From the NCBI GenBank assembly GCA_023548195.1, contig JAJHZJ010000496.1, positions 8,210,144 to 8,274,143 on the forward strand: 64,000 bases of DNA. The letters run 5' to 3'. The notes beneath the pieces were generated by a model. That model was not told where the DNA came from. It made no database searches and saw only the letters and a list, made by a program, of their open reading frames with translations. This document shows, piece by piece, positions 10,918-20,664 of the stretch (position 1 is its first letter; every line of letters begins with the position of its first letter). Source of the stretch: Bettongia penicillata ogilbyi. Lineage: Eukaryota; Chordata; Mammalia; Diprotodontia; Potoroidae. Made by a program: the position numbers and the translations under genes.

Positions 10918-11172
10918 GATAACTACCATTTATGCAGCATTTTAAGGTTTGCAAAACATTTTACGTCATTTGTCCTCACAACAACTCTGGGAGTCAGGTA
11001 CTACTAAAATCCTTTTTTTTTTACGGATAAGTGAGTCTGAGACTGAGAGAAAGTAAGGGATATACTCAGGGTGTCACAAGTGGTAAGCATCCAAAGCAGT
11101 ATTTGAACTCAGGTCTTCTGACTCAAACCCTTCTCTTTGCATTGTGTCATCTAGCAGCCTGATAATCACTCC
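10918..11172 (-). repeat. Ther1/MIR SINE, nearly full length
   Basis: Antisense order: aaggtttgcaaaacatttta, ctcacaacaactctgggagt, gagtctgagactgagaga, gaactcaggtcttctgactc, gtgtcatctagcagcc. Confidence 0.8.
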
Positions 11173-11230
11173 CATTTCTATAACAATTTAAGATTTGCAG
11201 AGCACCTTATATACATTATCTCCTTATAAT

Positions 11231-11400
11231 TTGGTGTGTGTGTGTATGTATGTATGTATGTATATGTGTATCTGCAAGTATGTTTATATATATACATTAC
11301 ATCCCTATTGCCACACATGTATGCTACCGACATAAACAAATGTGCATATATTTATACTTATATTGTGTGCATGGGTATATACATATATACATTTATACAA
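11231..11400. repeat. (TG)n/(TATG)n microsatellite
   Basis: TGTG then TATG repeats at 11232-11300, followed by TA/CA-rich sequence. The tyrosine-rich frames across it are repeat artefacts. Confidence 0.85.
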
Positions 11401-11404
11401 TCAC

Positions 11405-11545
11405 ATGTCTTGTCTTCCCTGATGAAATCCAACATCCTTGAGGGAAGACACTGTTTAATCTTTTACATGTATCCCTGACAACAGCCAGCACAGGACATTG
11501 CATACAGTAGCTGCTTAATAGATATGTATTGATTGATTGATTTCT
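11405..11545 (+). repeat. L2 LINE 3' end with (GATT)n
   Basis: ccttgagggaagacactgtt, gcacaggacattgcatacag, gctgcttaatagatatg, then a GATT/TTGA tail. Confidence 0.75.
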
Positions 11546-11740
11546 TGTGTTCTTTATAGTAGCCCTATGTGGTATATGCTATTATTTTTATTTCCTCCAT
11601 TTTATGGATAAGGAAAGAGTCTCAGAGTAGTCAAAAGACTTGTCCAAGTTTGCAAAGCTATTATGTATCAGAGGTAACATTTGAACTCAGTCCTTGACTC
11701 CAAGAGCAATGCTCTATCTGCTATATACCATGATGTAAAT

Positions 11741-13264
11741 AAACCACACAGGATTCTGCCTCTTGAGAAAATGTACTCTTTGTTAGACTTCAAGCACTCT
11801 AGTAATATGACCTCTTAGTGTAAGGAGAGACCATAACAGATCTTCATCTCCTAGGCTGGTACCAGTTTTCATATTTTCTACCTCATTTCATTTCTGCCTG
11901 CTAAACACACTAAAGAAACAGCAAGCCTTTCCCTGATCCATGGGGAGTATGGAAATGACAAGCAAATGACATCATTTTCTTGGGAAGTTAATTAGAGCAG
12001 ACGATCAAAATGTCCCAACAGGTGGTCATTGTTTTTGTAACTTTGTTTCCCCCCCCCATCTACTCCCTATCCATAAAATATGAACAAAGAGAATTATCTT
12101 TTGGAAGAAATAACAATTTCTTGCTCTATTTAACTGGGCATAATTTCTGATTTTTTTTTAGTTTTTTAAAAGAAAGGTATATGAATAATACGTCCATTTT
12201 CGAAAACAACAATTCCAAGATTGGTCCATAATGTATCCATGGTCCAGTGACTTTTCATATTACAATCTTATCTTTCCTTCTTGAGTTCAGCCATCAACAT
12301 GCGTCAGAAGGTGTGGGATGCCTCCTGGGGCTCAATGTTTTGATCTTACTTTTTTTTCTCCTCAAGAAATGGCAATTCAAAAATATTTGAAATGATTAGC
12401 TAATGCACTCATGTATCTTTTGGTTCTTTTCCAATAGGCAATATTCTTAAAAGATAATTGTCATCGCTTTCATTTACAAAAAAGTCACCCCAGTGCTGTG
12501 AGCATTTCATTTGTATCACCATGCCTGTCAATCTGCTCTACTGCCTAGTTGGAAGTGAACACAGAGTCTTGATGGGAGGACAGGCAGTATTAAAGAATAG
12601 TTAGCCCCATTCAGCTGTTTTAACATAACTGAATTCAACAAGGTCAATGACCAATAACCAAATCAGTACATTCCATCAACATTGAAGCTGAACTTTTTTT
12701 GACTGGACCCAAGATTTCAACAGGGTAGGAAACTCCTCAGTGAGGAAATTCCCTCTACCAATACAGATTAGCAACTTTCCTTCAACCTCCAGTCTTGGAG
12801 AACTGCCTGGGGCAATGAATTCTTGCCCAGAGCCATATAGCCCATATATATCTGAGATGAAAACTGAAACTAGGTCACTATACATCTAGTCATATACATC
12901 ATTACTGAAATCACAGTTTGAGGTAACTTGATAAGCTCTGAATCCCAATGCTCCCATTTTGTTTTCCATTCAAAAGACTAATTTCTAGGGACTGGCTACC
13001 CTGTGAGGTAGGTCTTATAAAAGGAATATTATTCCCACTTAAAGTAGGAAGTTGAAATTTACTTAGTTTCCCACTACACAGAATGCACAGGGATTATTGG
13101 TTCATCCATTTCTCCCATCTGTTCAGCAAACAAAGGGCTAAATCCAACATTTGAAATCCATCATCAATCAATAACTGACCATCCTACTGGAAAACATGAG
13201 CCCAAAGAGCTACTTTTTTGTAGTACAGATATATTTTGTAGTACAGATATGTTGCTCCATCTAA
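11741..13264. other. 1.5 kb without recognised gene or repeat
   Basis: Longest repeat-poor stretch in the first quarter of the window. Open frames such as 12676-12885 on the minus strand resemble nothing known to me and lack splice or coding signals. It may hold conserved noncoding sequence, which cannot be judged from one genome. Confidence 0.4.
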
Positions 13265-13360
13265 TTCAGTGTTTCAATAAAGTTGGTGAGGATGAAGTGA
13301 AATCATGGTGAAGTGCTTTAGAAATCATAATGTGCTCTATCAATGCTAGTTATTGACGAT
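13265..13360 (+). repeat. MIR 3' part
   Basis: gatgaagtgaaatcatggtg, aagtgctttagaaatcataa and tgctagttattgac are the end of a sense MIR. Confidence 0.55.
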
Positions 13361-13479
13361 AATGATGTTATCATCCCATTTTACAAAGGTGATAAACAGT
13401 ATAAATTCTGAGGTAAATAAGCAAAGGTATTCTTGCATCATGAAGTAGAATTTGGAGTTCATCCCATCGAAGCCTTATG

Positions 13480-13620
13480 TTTAAAATGAGAACTGAGGAT
13501 CAGAGAAGTTAAGTAATTGCTGAGAGTCACAATCCATACTAATTGTATGAGGCACACTTTGAACGCAAGTCTTCCTGACTACAATTCGAACAATCTATCC
13601 ACTACACTACGTGGTAAAGC
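13480..13620 (-). repeat. MIR fragment (antisense)
   Basis: gagaactgaggatcagagaa, ttaagtaattgctgagagtc, aagtcttcctgactacaatt and caatctatccactacactac. Confidence 0.65.
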
Positions 13621-13649
13621 AGACAAAAACAATCCTAAAATTTAATGCA

Positions 13650-13875
13650 TTGACGGAGCTGGGTAGAACACCTGAATTTAAATCCTACATCAGATATTTC
13701 CTAGCCATGTGACCAAGGGCAAGTCACTTAATTTCTCTCAACCTCAATTTCTTTATCTGTAAAATGGGGATATTAATAGCAATTCCTACCCCCCATGTTG
13801 TTTTCAGAATCAAATGAGATAACATATGTAAAGCACTTTGTGATCCCTATATAGAAGCTATCTATTAATTTAACA
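13650..13875 (+). repeat. Ther1/MIR SINE
   Basis: cctgaatttaaatcctacat, caagggcaagtcacttaatt, ctttatctgtaaaatgggga, gagataacatatgtaaagca. Nearly complete. Confidence 0.8.
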
Positions 13876-14129
13876 AATATATGTTAGATGACCTGTATAT
13901 GCTCAGGGAAGATTCCTAGAGGAGTATCACCTGGGACTTAAAAGAAGATTTGAGAGGCAGAGATAAAGAGTGGATTGATTAATTGATTGGGGGTTGGTTG
14001 ATTGATTGCTTCTGGTCATGAGAAATGACTTATGGCAATATAAGGAGATAACAGATGAAATAAACTCTTAATGGTCCAATTGGAATGGAAAACAGTTTTT
14101 TTAATTAGTCAAAACAGGATCAAGTAGCT

Positions 14130-14270
14130 ACTTCATATAATGCAAAAGCCTTGCTCTCAAGGAGTTCACATTCTCTTATGAGGATACCACATATGTCAAG
14201 GAGCACAGGAAAAGATTTCTGGTCTAGGAAGTCACAGGATTTGTATAAAGACATTAGCAAAGCAGGTGAT
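14130..14270 (-). repeat. L2 LINE 3' region (antisense)
   Basis: ccttgctctcaaggagttca and cattctcttatgaggatacc, the usual antisense L2 end. Confidence 0.55.
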
Positions 14271-14439
14271 TCAATCCCTTCCTACAACAGCGGTATTATT
14301 GGTTTAGTTCTTTTCCCTAAACCAGATGTAGAAAAGGACTGGGAACAGGTGGACATAAATAAAGGTGATATAGACAGCAAGCTTCCTGGACTATCTAGAT
14401 TCTAGTGTTCTGACAAATATTTGCATAGGGCATGAAGGA

Positions 14440-14544
14440 TATTTGTATGAGTTAAGGTTGTATATGCAGTTGTTAGATGGTCAAAAGATATGAATAGGTA
14501 ATTTCCCCCCAGAGGAAAAATTCACATTATGAATGGTCACATTG
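14440..14544 (+). mobile_element. old L1 ORF2 3' part, segment 1 of 3 (copy G)
   Basis: gatggtcaaaagatatgaat and ggtaatttc match the marsupial L1 ORF2 C-terminal stretch that is also seen at 61.8 kb. It is interrupted at 14544 by copy B and resumes at 17475. Confidence 0.7.
14529..14544 (+). repeat. target-site duplication, left
   Basis: atgaatggtcacattg, repeated without mismatch at 17475-17490. This fixes the ends of L1 copy B and shows that it was inserted by target-primed reverse transcription. Confidence 0.95.
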
Positions 14545-15335
14545 GGGGGGGCGGAGTCAAGATGGCGGAGTAGAAAGACACATGTTTGCGAGCTCTGAAC
14601 CCACAGCCCATAGATTTAATGTAAGAAGAGATCCCCATAAGTTCTGGATCACTGCAGGGTGTGCATAAACATAGTGGAAGAGATTTCCGTTACAGAGAGC
14701 CCTGGAGAGCCGTCCACAGGGTCCATCGCACCCGGAAAGTGGACCCCACCCCAGCGCTGCCCTGGCCGCCGCCCCAGAGAGGCTGATCCGAGCAGGCTTC
14801 AGGGACGGAAGCTCCGGCGGCCGGGAAGGTCCCTCCACCCACAGAAGCTACAGGTCAGTGAGAGAGACAGCTGGGCCAACCTAGAGGGGAGCGGGGTGTC
14901 TCCATGGCTCGGCCCCCTTGGAAGGAAGCGGTGGCGGTGGAGGTGGGGGCAGGAAGCAGCGGAGGCGGGGGCGGCGGCAGAGGCAGTGGCGGGCAGTGGA
15001 GGCAGCTGCGGCTCAGCAGCTGCCCGGGACTCCCCCAGCAGCAGGCAGGAGCTTCATTACTGAAAGTCTCTGCATAAACCTCCTGAGGGAGCTGAGCCTG
15101 GTAGGTGGCCCTGCCCCACCCTGCTCCATTACTGAAGGTCTCTGCATAAAGCCCCTGAGGGAGATGAGCCTGAGAGGTGGCCCTGCCCCCACCCCAGCAC
15201 CAGAACTAAAGCTCACATTGATTAGCAGCCGCGTGGCGTGGAAAGCCCATTTGAATCTCAGACCCCAAGCACTAGCTGGGCGGATCTAGGTGGGGGTGGA
15301 CAGGAATCTCAGAAGTCAAGTAACTGGCTAGGAAA
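14545..15335 (+). promoter_or_regulatory. L1 5'UTR / internal promoter, copy B
   Basis: Begins ggggggcggagtcaagatgg. CAAGATGGC at 14558-14566, 14 bases from the 5' end, is a YY1-type site, as in human L1 near +13. CpG-rich from about 14700 to 15010, including a GGC/GGA-rich stretch at 14925-15010. A 72-bp unit is present twice at 15053-15196. Activity is inferred from other L1 promoters. Confidence 0.75.
15053..15196 (+). repeat. 72-bp tandem duplication in the L1 5'UTR
   Basis: Unit 1 starts ttcattactgaaagtctctg (15053) and unit 2 tccattactgaaggtctctg (15125). Both continue with gcataaa..cctgagggag..gagcctg..aggtggccctgcccc. Copy A carries only one corresponding unit. Confidence 0.85.
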
Positions 15336-16436
15336 ATGCCTAGAAAAGGGAAGAAAAATGAGACTATAGAGAGTTTTTTCGAACAGATGCAAGGGATCCC
15401 AACATTCGGATCTGATGACGAGGACATATTCTTGCCATCAGGGAAAGACATGGAGGGCGGGGCCTCGGTACCCCAGACATCCCAGGGGGATGTCGGGTGG
15501 GTTCAGGCCTTGGAATAGCTCAAAAAGGATTTTGAAAAGCAAGTTAGACAGGTGGAGGAAAAACTGGGAAGAGAAATGAGAGAGATGCAAGAAAAGCATG
15601 AAAAATGGGTCAATACCTTGGTAAAGGAGACCCAAAAAAATGCTGAAAAAAAATATCACCTTGAAAAATAGGCTCACTCAATTGGCAAAAGAGGTTCAAA
15701 AAGCCAATGAGGAGAAGAATGCTTTTAAAAGCAGAATTAGCCAAATGAAAAAGAGGTTCAAAAGCTCACTGAATTTAATAGCTCTCTCAAAATTAGAATG
15801 GAACAGATGGAGTCTAATGACTTTACGAGAAAACAAGAAATCACCCAACAAAACCAAAAGAATGAAAAAATGGAAGAGAATGTGAAATATCTCATGGGAA
15901 AAACAACTGACCTGGAAAATAGATCCAGGAGAGACAATTTAAAAATTATGGGACTACCTGAAAGTCATGATCAAAAAAAGAGCCTAGACATCATCTTCCA
16001 TGAAATTATCGAGGAAAACTGCCCTGACATTCTAGAACCAGAGGGCAAAATAAGTATTGAAAGAATCCATAGATCACCACCTGAAAGAGATCCAAAAAGA
16101 GAAACTCCTAGGAACATTGTGGCCAAATTCCAGAATTCCCAGCTCAAGGAGAAAATATTGCAAGCAGCTAGAAAGAAACAATTCCAGTACTGTGGAAATA
16201 CAATCAGGATAAATCAAGATCTAGCAGCTTCTACATTAAGGGATCAAAGGACATGGAATAGGATATTCCAGAAGTCAAAGGAACTCGGACTCAAACCAAG
16301 AATCACCTACCCAGCTAAACTGAGTATAATACTTCAGGGGAAAATATGGCCTTTCAATGAAACAGAGGACTTTCAATCATTCTTGATGAAAAGACCAGAG
16401 CTGAAAAGAAAATTTGACTTTCAAACACAAGAATGA
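15336..16436 (+). pseudogene. L1 ORF1 (broken), copy B
   Basis: The expected product is the L1 ORF1p nucleic-acid chaperone of about 366 residues. It starts ATG with MPRKGKKNETIESFFEQMQG. An in-frame TAG is at 15516-15518 (copy A has a Glu codon there). Reading shifts by +1 in an A8 run at 15646-15653. It returns to the first frame at 15743-15760, where one base is missing relative to copy D. The last 212 codons from 15798 are open: end of coiled coil, RRM from RRDNLKIMGLPE (about 15925), a PRNIVAKFQ block, and a C-terminal domain with ITYPAKLSIIL and KRPELKRK. Stop TGA is at 16434. The RNA-binding half is therefore intact while the N-terminal half is broken. Confidence 0.88.
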
Positions 16437-17474
16437 GAAGAAGCATGAAAAAGTAAACAGCAAAGAGAAGTCTTAAGGGACTTACCAGAAGTGAACTGTT
16501 TACATTCCTACATGGAAAGACAATATTTCTAACTCTTAAAACTTTTCAGTATCTGGGTAGTTGGTGGGTCCATACACACACATGTAAACACATGCACGCA
16601 CACACACATACACACATGCACACACATACAGAGAGAGAGAGCACAGATTGAATTGAATAGGATAGGACCATACCTTAAAAGAAATTAAGGTAAATGGTGA
16701 GAGAGAAATGTAGTGAGAGGAAAGAGGGTGAAATGGAATGGGGTAATTATATGTCATTTAAGAGGCAAGTAGGAGACTTTTTAGTGGAGGGAAAAAGAGG
16801 AGAGATGAGAAAAAAAAAACCCAGAAGTTTACCCTCATCACATTTGACTAAAGGAAGGAGTAAAATGCACACTCATTTTGGTACGAAAACCTATCTTACA
16901 GTATAGGAAAGTGGGCGAGAAGGAGATAAGCAAGGGGGGGCGGATGATGGAAGGGAGGGCAAAGGGAGGAGGGAGCAATTTGAAGTCAACACTTGGGGAG
17001 GGACAGGATCAAAAGACAGAAGAGAAACAATGAGGGGCAGGATAGGATGGAGGGTAATTCAGTTAGTCTTACGCAACACGACTATCAGGGAGGTCATTTG
17101 AAAAGCTACACAGATATGGCCTATACTGAATTGCCTGCCTTCCCAAAGGGAATGGGTGGGGAGGGAGGGATGGGGAGAATTTGGAACTCAAAGTTTTAGG
17201 AACAACTGTTTAGTATTGTTGTTGCTACTAGGAAAGAAGACATACAGTTAATGAGGAACAGAAAGTCATCTGGCCCTACAGGACAAAAGAGAAGATGGGG
17301 ACAAGAGAAGGGAGGGATGACAGAAGAGAGGGCAGATTGGAGATAGGGAAAATTAGGTTGCTTGGTGTATTGGGGTGGGGGAGGGGATAAAAGGGGAGAA
17401 AATTTGGAACCCAAAATTTTGTAAAAATGAATGTAAAAAGTTAAATAAATAAATAAATAAATATTTTTAAAAAA
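16437..17474 (+). other. L1 3'UTR, copy B
   Basis: Noncoding. A CA/CACG microsatellite lies at 16573-16640. It is purine-rich from about 16620 onward (several gaaaggagg-like runs) and ends ggggagaaaatttggaaccc, ttaaataaataaataaata. The purine-rich 3'UTR is a general L1 character. Confidence 0.8.
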
Positions 17475-17490
17475 ATGAATGGTCACATTG
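17475..17490 (+). repeat. target-site duplication, right
   Basis: Exact copy of 14529-14544. Confidence 0.95.
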
Positions 17491-17645
17491 AAAAGTATTC
17501 CAAATGACCAATAACTAGAGAAATGCAAATTAAAGCAACCCTGAAGTTCTGCCTCACATCCATCAGATTAGCAAAGCTAACAAAAAAAATAAAAAAGAAA
17601 ATGACATTTGGGGGGAACTGAGGAGAATAGTGTATTAATACTCTA
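17491..17645 (+). mobile_element. old L1 ORF2 3' part, segment 2 (copy G)
   Basis: caataactagagaaatgcaa, attaaagcaaccctgaagtt and catccatcagattagcaaag are the conserved marsupial L1 ORF2 C-terminal stretch, continuing from 14544. It is broken again by a SINE at about 17646. Confidence 0.8.
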
Positions 17646-17962
17646 TTGTGTTCATCCTTCATTGCCAATGAAGACTATGCCATCAGAGAAATAATGCCAT
17701 GACTTGCACTCGACTTTGTTTTGAGTGAGGGAGAGCTGTGCAGACCACCAGCCTCACTCCTCCCCCAGATTCATCTGAATCCAGTGACCAGATATTCATC
17801 AGGATTACTGGAGATGACCCAAAATGAGGCAATTGGGGTTAAGTGACTTGCCCAAGGTCACACAGCTAGTGAGTGTCAAGTGTCTGAGGTAAGATTTGAA
17901 CTCAGGTCCTCCTGACTCCTGCATTGGTGCTCTATCCACTGTACCACCTACCTGCCCCGAGA
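17646..17962 (-). mobile_element. MAR1-type SINE with RTE-derived tail
   Basis: On the minus strand: tRNA-like head from 17962 (ggcaggtaggtggtacagtg), CORE part, then the RTE-like tail ending near 17655 (tcatccttcattgccaatga on the plus strand). It is inserted in L1 copy G. Nearly identical in layout to 57965-58290. Confidence 0.85.
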
Positions 17963-18650
17963 ATACACTATTAGTTGAACTATGAATATGTCCAAATGCT
18001 TTGAAAAGAAATTTTGAACTATGTCCCAAAAGTTAAAAAACTTTGACCGAGCAATATCACTACTAGGTCTATGCACTGAAGTAATGTAAGAAAGAGGCTA
18101 AGCAGTATTATGAATGCATAATACTCAAATGTACAAAAGAAAAACTTCCCTTTTGCAATTGCTAAAAAACTGGCAAATAAAGGGAGTACTAACAAACGGT
18201 GTGTCATAACTTGTTCGGCCATGATGGTGTATAAATGCAACGGAATACTATTGTCCTGTATGAAATTATGAAATGAATTATTTCAGAGAAACCTACAAAG
18301 ATGTGGATGAATTGTTGCAAAGTGAATTGAACAGCACCAAGAGATGAGTTTATATAACTACATTACATCCATAAGCAACTTTTAATGCCTAAGAACTCGG
18401 ATCAATGCAGCAATCAACCATGATACCAGATCATCCACCTCCTGACAGAGCTGATGGAATCAGGATGAAGACAGAGATATTTTTTGGACATGGCCTATAT
18501 ATAAATTAAATTTGTTTCACTATACATGATTATTTCAACAGTTTTCTTTTTCTGTTTGTGCCAGTTGAGAGGTGGGAGGTGATGTGGGATGGAAATAAAA
18601 TATACTTTGTGAACTGAAAAAAAATTCAATTAAAAATGTGTTTAAATGAA
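17963..18650 (+). mobile_element. old L1 ORF2 end and 3'UTR, segment 3 (copy G)
   Basis: tgaactatgtcccaaaagtt, gagcaatatcactactaggt, caacggaatactattgtcct, tttcagagaaacctacaaag and agtgaattgaacagcaccaa, then a diverged 3'UTR ending near 18650. Reading frames are lost. Confidence 0.8.
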
Positions 18651-18984
18651 GCAGAAATGCAGGAAAAGGTCAGATTTTAGATGGGAGGCTGAGTTTGTGT
18701 TTTATCCTATAAACAATGAGAAATCATTGAAAATTTCTGAGCAAAAGGAATATTATCAGACTTATGTCTCAGGAAAATTACTTTGGTAATTGGGAGAAAG
18801 ATAATCCTCACTTTTCTGCAGAAGGAGAGATCTAAATTATTTCCCTAAAGAATCAACTACCATCAACACACAAGGAAATAATGAATGAATGCCTATCCTG
18901 TGAGCTACTATGCTAACATCCCCTATTAGAATACCCAAATGCACCTTGTCATTTGTTGCTGCAGTATGTGTGTGCTGAATGCAT
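18651..18984. other. no feature recognised
   Basis: The first 150 bases (aggtcagattttag..gaaatcattgaaaa) may be old repeat, but I cannot name it. Confidence 0.4.
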
Positions 18985-19239
18985 CAGTGAAAGAGGAAGA
19001 GAGAAAGAGAGGAAGAGGAGAGATAGAGACAGAGAGAGAATAAGAGACAGACAGAGAGAGAGAGAGAAAGGAAGAAAGAAAGGAGGGAAGGAGGAAAGGA
19101 AGGAAGGAGGGAAGGAAGGAGGGAGGAAGGAAGGAGGAAGGAAGGAAGGAAGGAAGGAAGGAAGGAAGGAAGGAAGGAAGGAAGGAAGGAAGGAAGGAAG
19201 GAAGGAAGAAGGAAAGGAAGAAGGAAAGGAAGAAGGAAA

Positions 19240-19333
<94 letters not shown>

Positions 19334-19335
19334 GT
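18985..19335 (+). repeat. compound purine microsatellite: GAGA, GGAA, GAAA
   Basis: Three blocks in order: GAGA/GACA at 18985-19065; GGAA and GGAGG variants at 19066-19245, with a pure GGAA block at about 19138-19205 and a GGAAGAAGGAAA sub-repeat at 19201-19245; then pure GAAA at 19246-19332. The long frames on both strands are artefacts. Confidence 0.95.
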
Positions 19336-19459
19336 TAAATTTTGGAGAACAGTTGATTGGGAAAGGACCATTCTAACAAAATATGCTACCTGTTTCAGAA
19401 AGAAGAAACAGTATTCCGGATGATTAAAGATGAAATCCTCTTTCAACAATAAAAGGCAA

Positions 19460-19640
19460 TGTCACATAATTGATAGAAAGTCAGCCTCAGTACCAAGAAG
19501 ACCTGAACTTAAGTCGTGTCTCTGAAACAAGCTAACTAACTCTGTGATTCCAGACCCTTTAACCTTTCAGTGCCCTGTGCAAGAAGCTTCCGGAAGGTGA
19601 CCACCTGCCTTGGTAAAGGGAATTTTCTCACCTTGGAATT
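19460..19640 (+). repeat. marsupial SINE (Ther2/MIR3-like tail)
   Basis: agtaccaagaagacctgaac, taactctgtgattccagac, then aaggtgaccacctgccttgg and gggaattttctcacc. The same tail type occurs at 44.3 and 50.4 kb. Confidence 0.55.
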
Positions 19641-20664
19641 TCTTATGGTTTTGTCCTTTATTCTCAAAGATGACCAAAATGACCTCACTATGTTGGAGTC
19701 AAGATACGGTTTGTCTGACTGTGACTGATCAAACTATTATGAGTTTAGAAGGTGCTACTCCATGTTGGGCACAAAAGTCCAATTTCTTATACTAATTTAA
19801 TAACAACTTAATTATTATTTTATTCCCATATATACTAATATTATATACATATATACTAATATTATATACATATATAATATCAGTCTTATACCAATTCAAT
19901 CAAAGACCCTATCCCTTTCAAAGAAAAATAATTTGACTGGAAAAATCTTCATCTGTGGTTCTTTAGTTATTCATATAATGTTACTCAAAATTAAATATTA
20001 TATATGTATAGATAGTGAATTTATGAAGGTAGAAAAAATGGGAAGGAAAATCATGGGATCCTCCAAAAGACCTGTACTCATATTGAATACAGCTTGATCT
20101 AATGGTTTCTGACAGTCCTGGCAAGGTCAGAGTCATTCTGTTCTGAAAAAAGTCAAGAACTTAGAGATCTTCATGTCCCTCTCTGTTTACTGACATTGAA
20201 ATTACTTGCCAGCAAGAAGTTTATTGGAATACAAACAGACAGAGCCCAATCTGTGTTCGGAGAGATGGATTTCTTGTTCTTGCAAAAGTCAATGACATTT
20301 CACAACTGCTCTCAGCACTTTCTATTGACTTTAGGGACAGACATTTCTACTAATGAAAGCTACAGGAAATGGGGATGACCAAGAGTTGAAACTAAGAATT
20401 GTCGTATTCTCAACAAATTTCAGAAACCATAGCTAGGGCAAGTAGTGGTAAACATGGCTTCCCCCTACCCTAAAAATATCCCAGAGGGAGAAGGAAGCGT
20501 AAAGAAGAATATTAAATCCCAGTCCACTATCTGGTATCATCCAATTTTACTTACTTATATCCTATTTTTTCTTACTATCTAGGTCTTATTAGGAAAGTAT
20601 GGAGCTGTCATGAAAAGGAGCATGACAGTCAGATCTACACCCAAAAAAAAGAGGCTGCCTTCTG
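19641..20664. other. no gene recognised; AT-rich
   Basis: Holds a perfect 21-bp tandem pair (19828-19869) and otherwise nothing that I can name. Confidence 0.5.
19828..19869. repeat. 21-bp AT-rich tandem pair
   Basis: Two exact copies of atatatactaatattatatac, followed by a partial third. Confidence 0.9.

Larger units (their letters stand above)
11173..11740 (-). repeat. Ther1/MIR SINE split by an insertion
   Basis: The left piece is 11173-11230 (ctataacaatttaagatttg) and the right piece 11545-11740 (tagtagccctatgtggtata to caatgctctatctgctat). They are consecutive parts of one element separated by a TG-rich microsatellite and an L2 tail. Confidence 0.65.
14545..17474 (+). mobile_element. 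full-length ORF2-less L1 (half-L1), copy B
   Basis: A complete 2930-bp insertion bounded by a perfect 16-bp duplication: 791-bp GC-rich 5'UTR, ORF1 at 15336-16436, 1038-bp 3'UTR, and a (TAAA)n plus A tail. No ORF2 lies between ORF1 and the 3'UTR. Copies A and C share the same ORF1/3'UTR join, so ORF2 was lost in the source element and not after insertion. It must have been mobilised by the reverse transcriptase of an autonomous L1. It sits inside an older L1 ORF2 (copy G). Named half-L1/HAL1-like by structure; a family assignment needs a repeat library search. Confidence 0.92.

Noticed and set aside
11231..11545. Possible CRISPR-like or spaced direct repeats
   Set aside because: Repeats are microsatellite units without constant spacers; the window is vertebrate.
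12160..12345. Possible conserved element (attccaagattggtccataa)
   Set aside because: It looks less repeat-like than its surroundings, but conservation cannot be judged from one sequence.
14557..15289. Overlapping frames of 67-134 codons on both strands at 14.6-15.3 kb
   Set aside because: GC-rich L1 5'UTR with few stops; no homology and not shared with copy A.
18949..19449. Open frames of 156-166 codons on both strands
   Set aside because: They lie within the GGAA/GAAA array; the protein is a periodic translation of the repeat.
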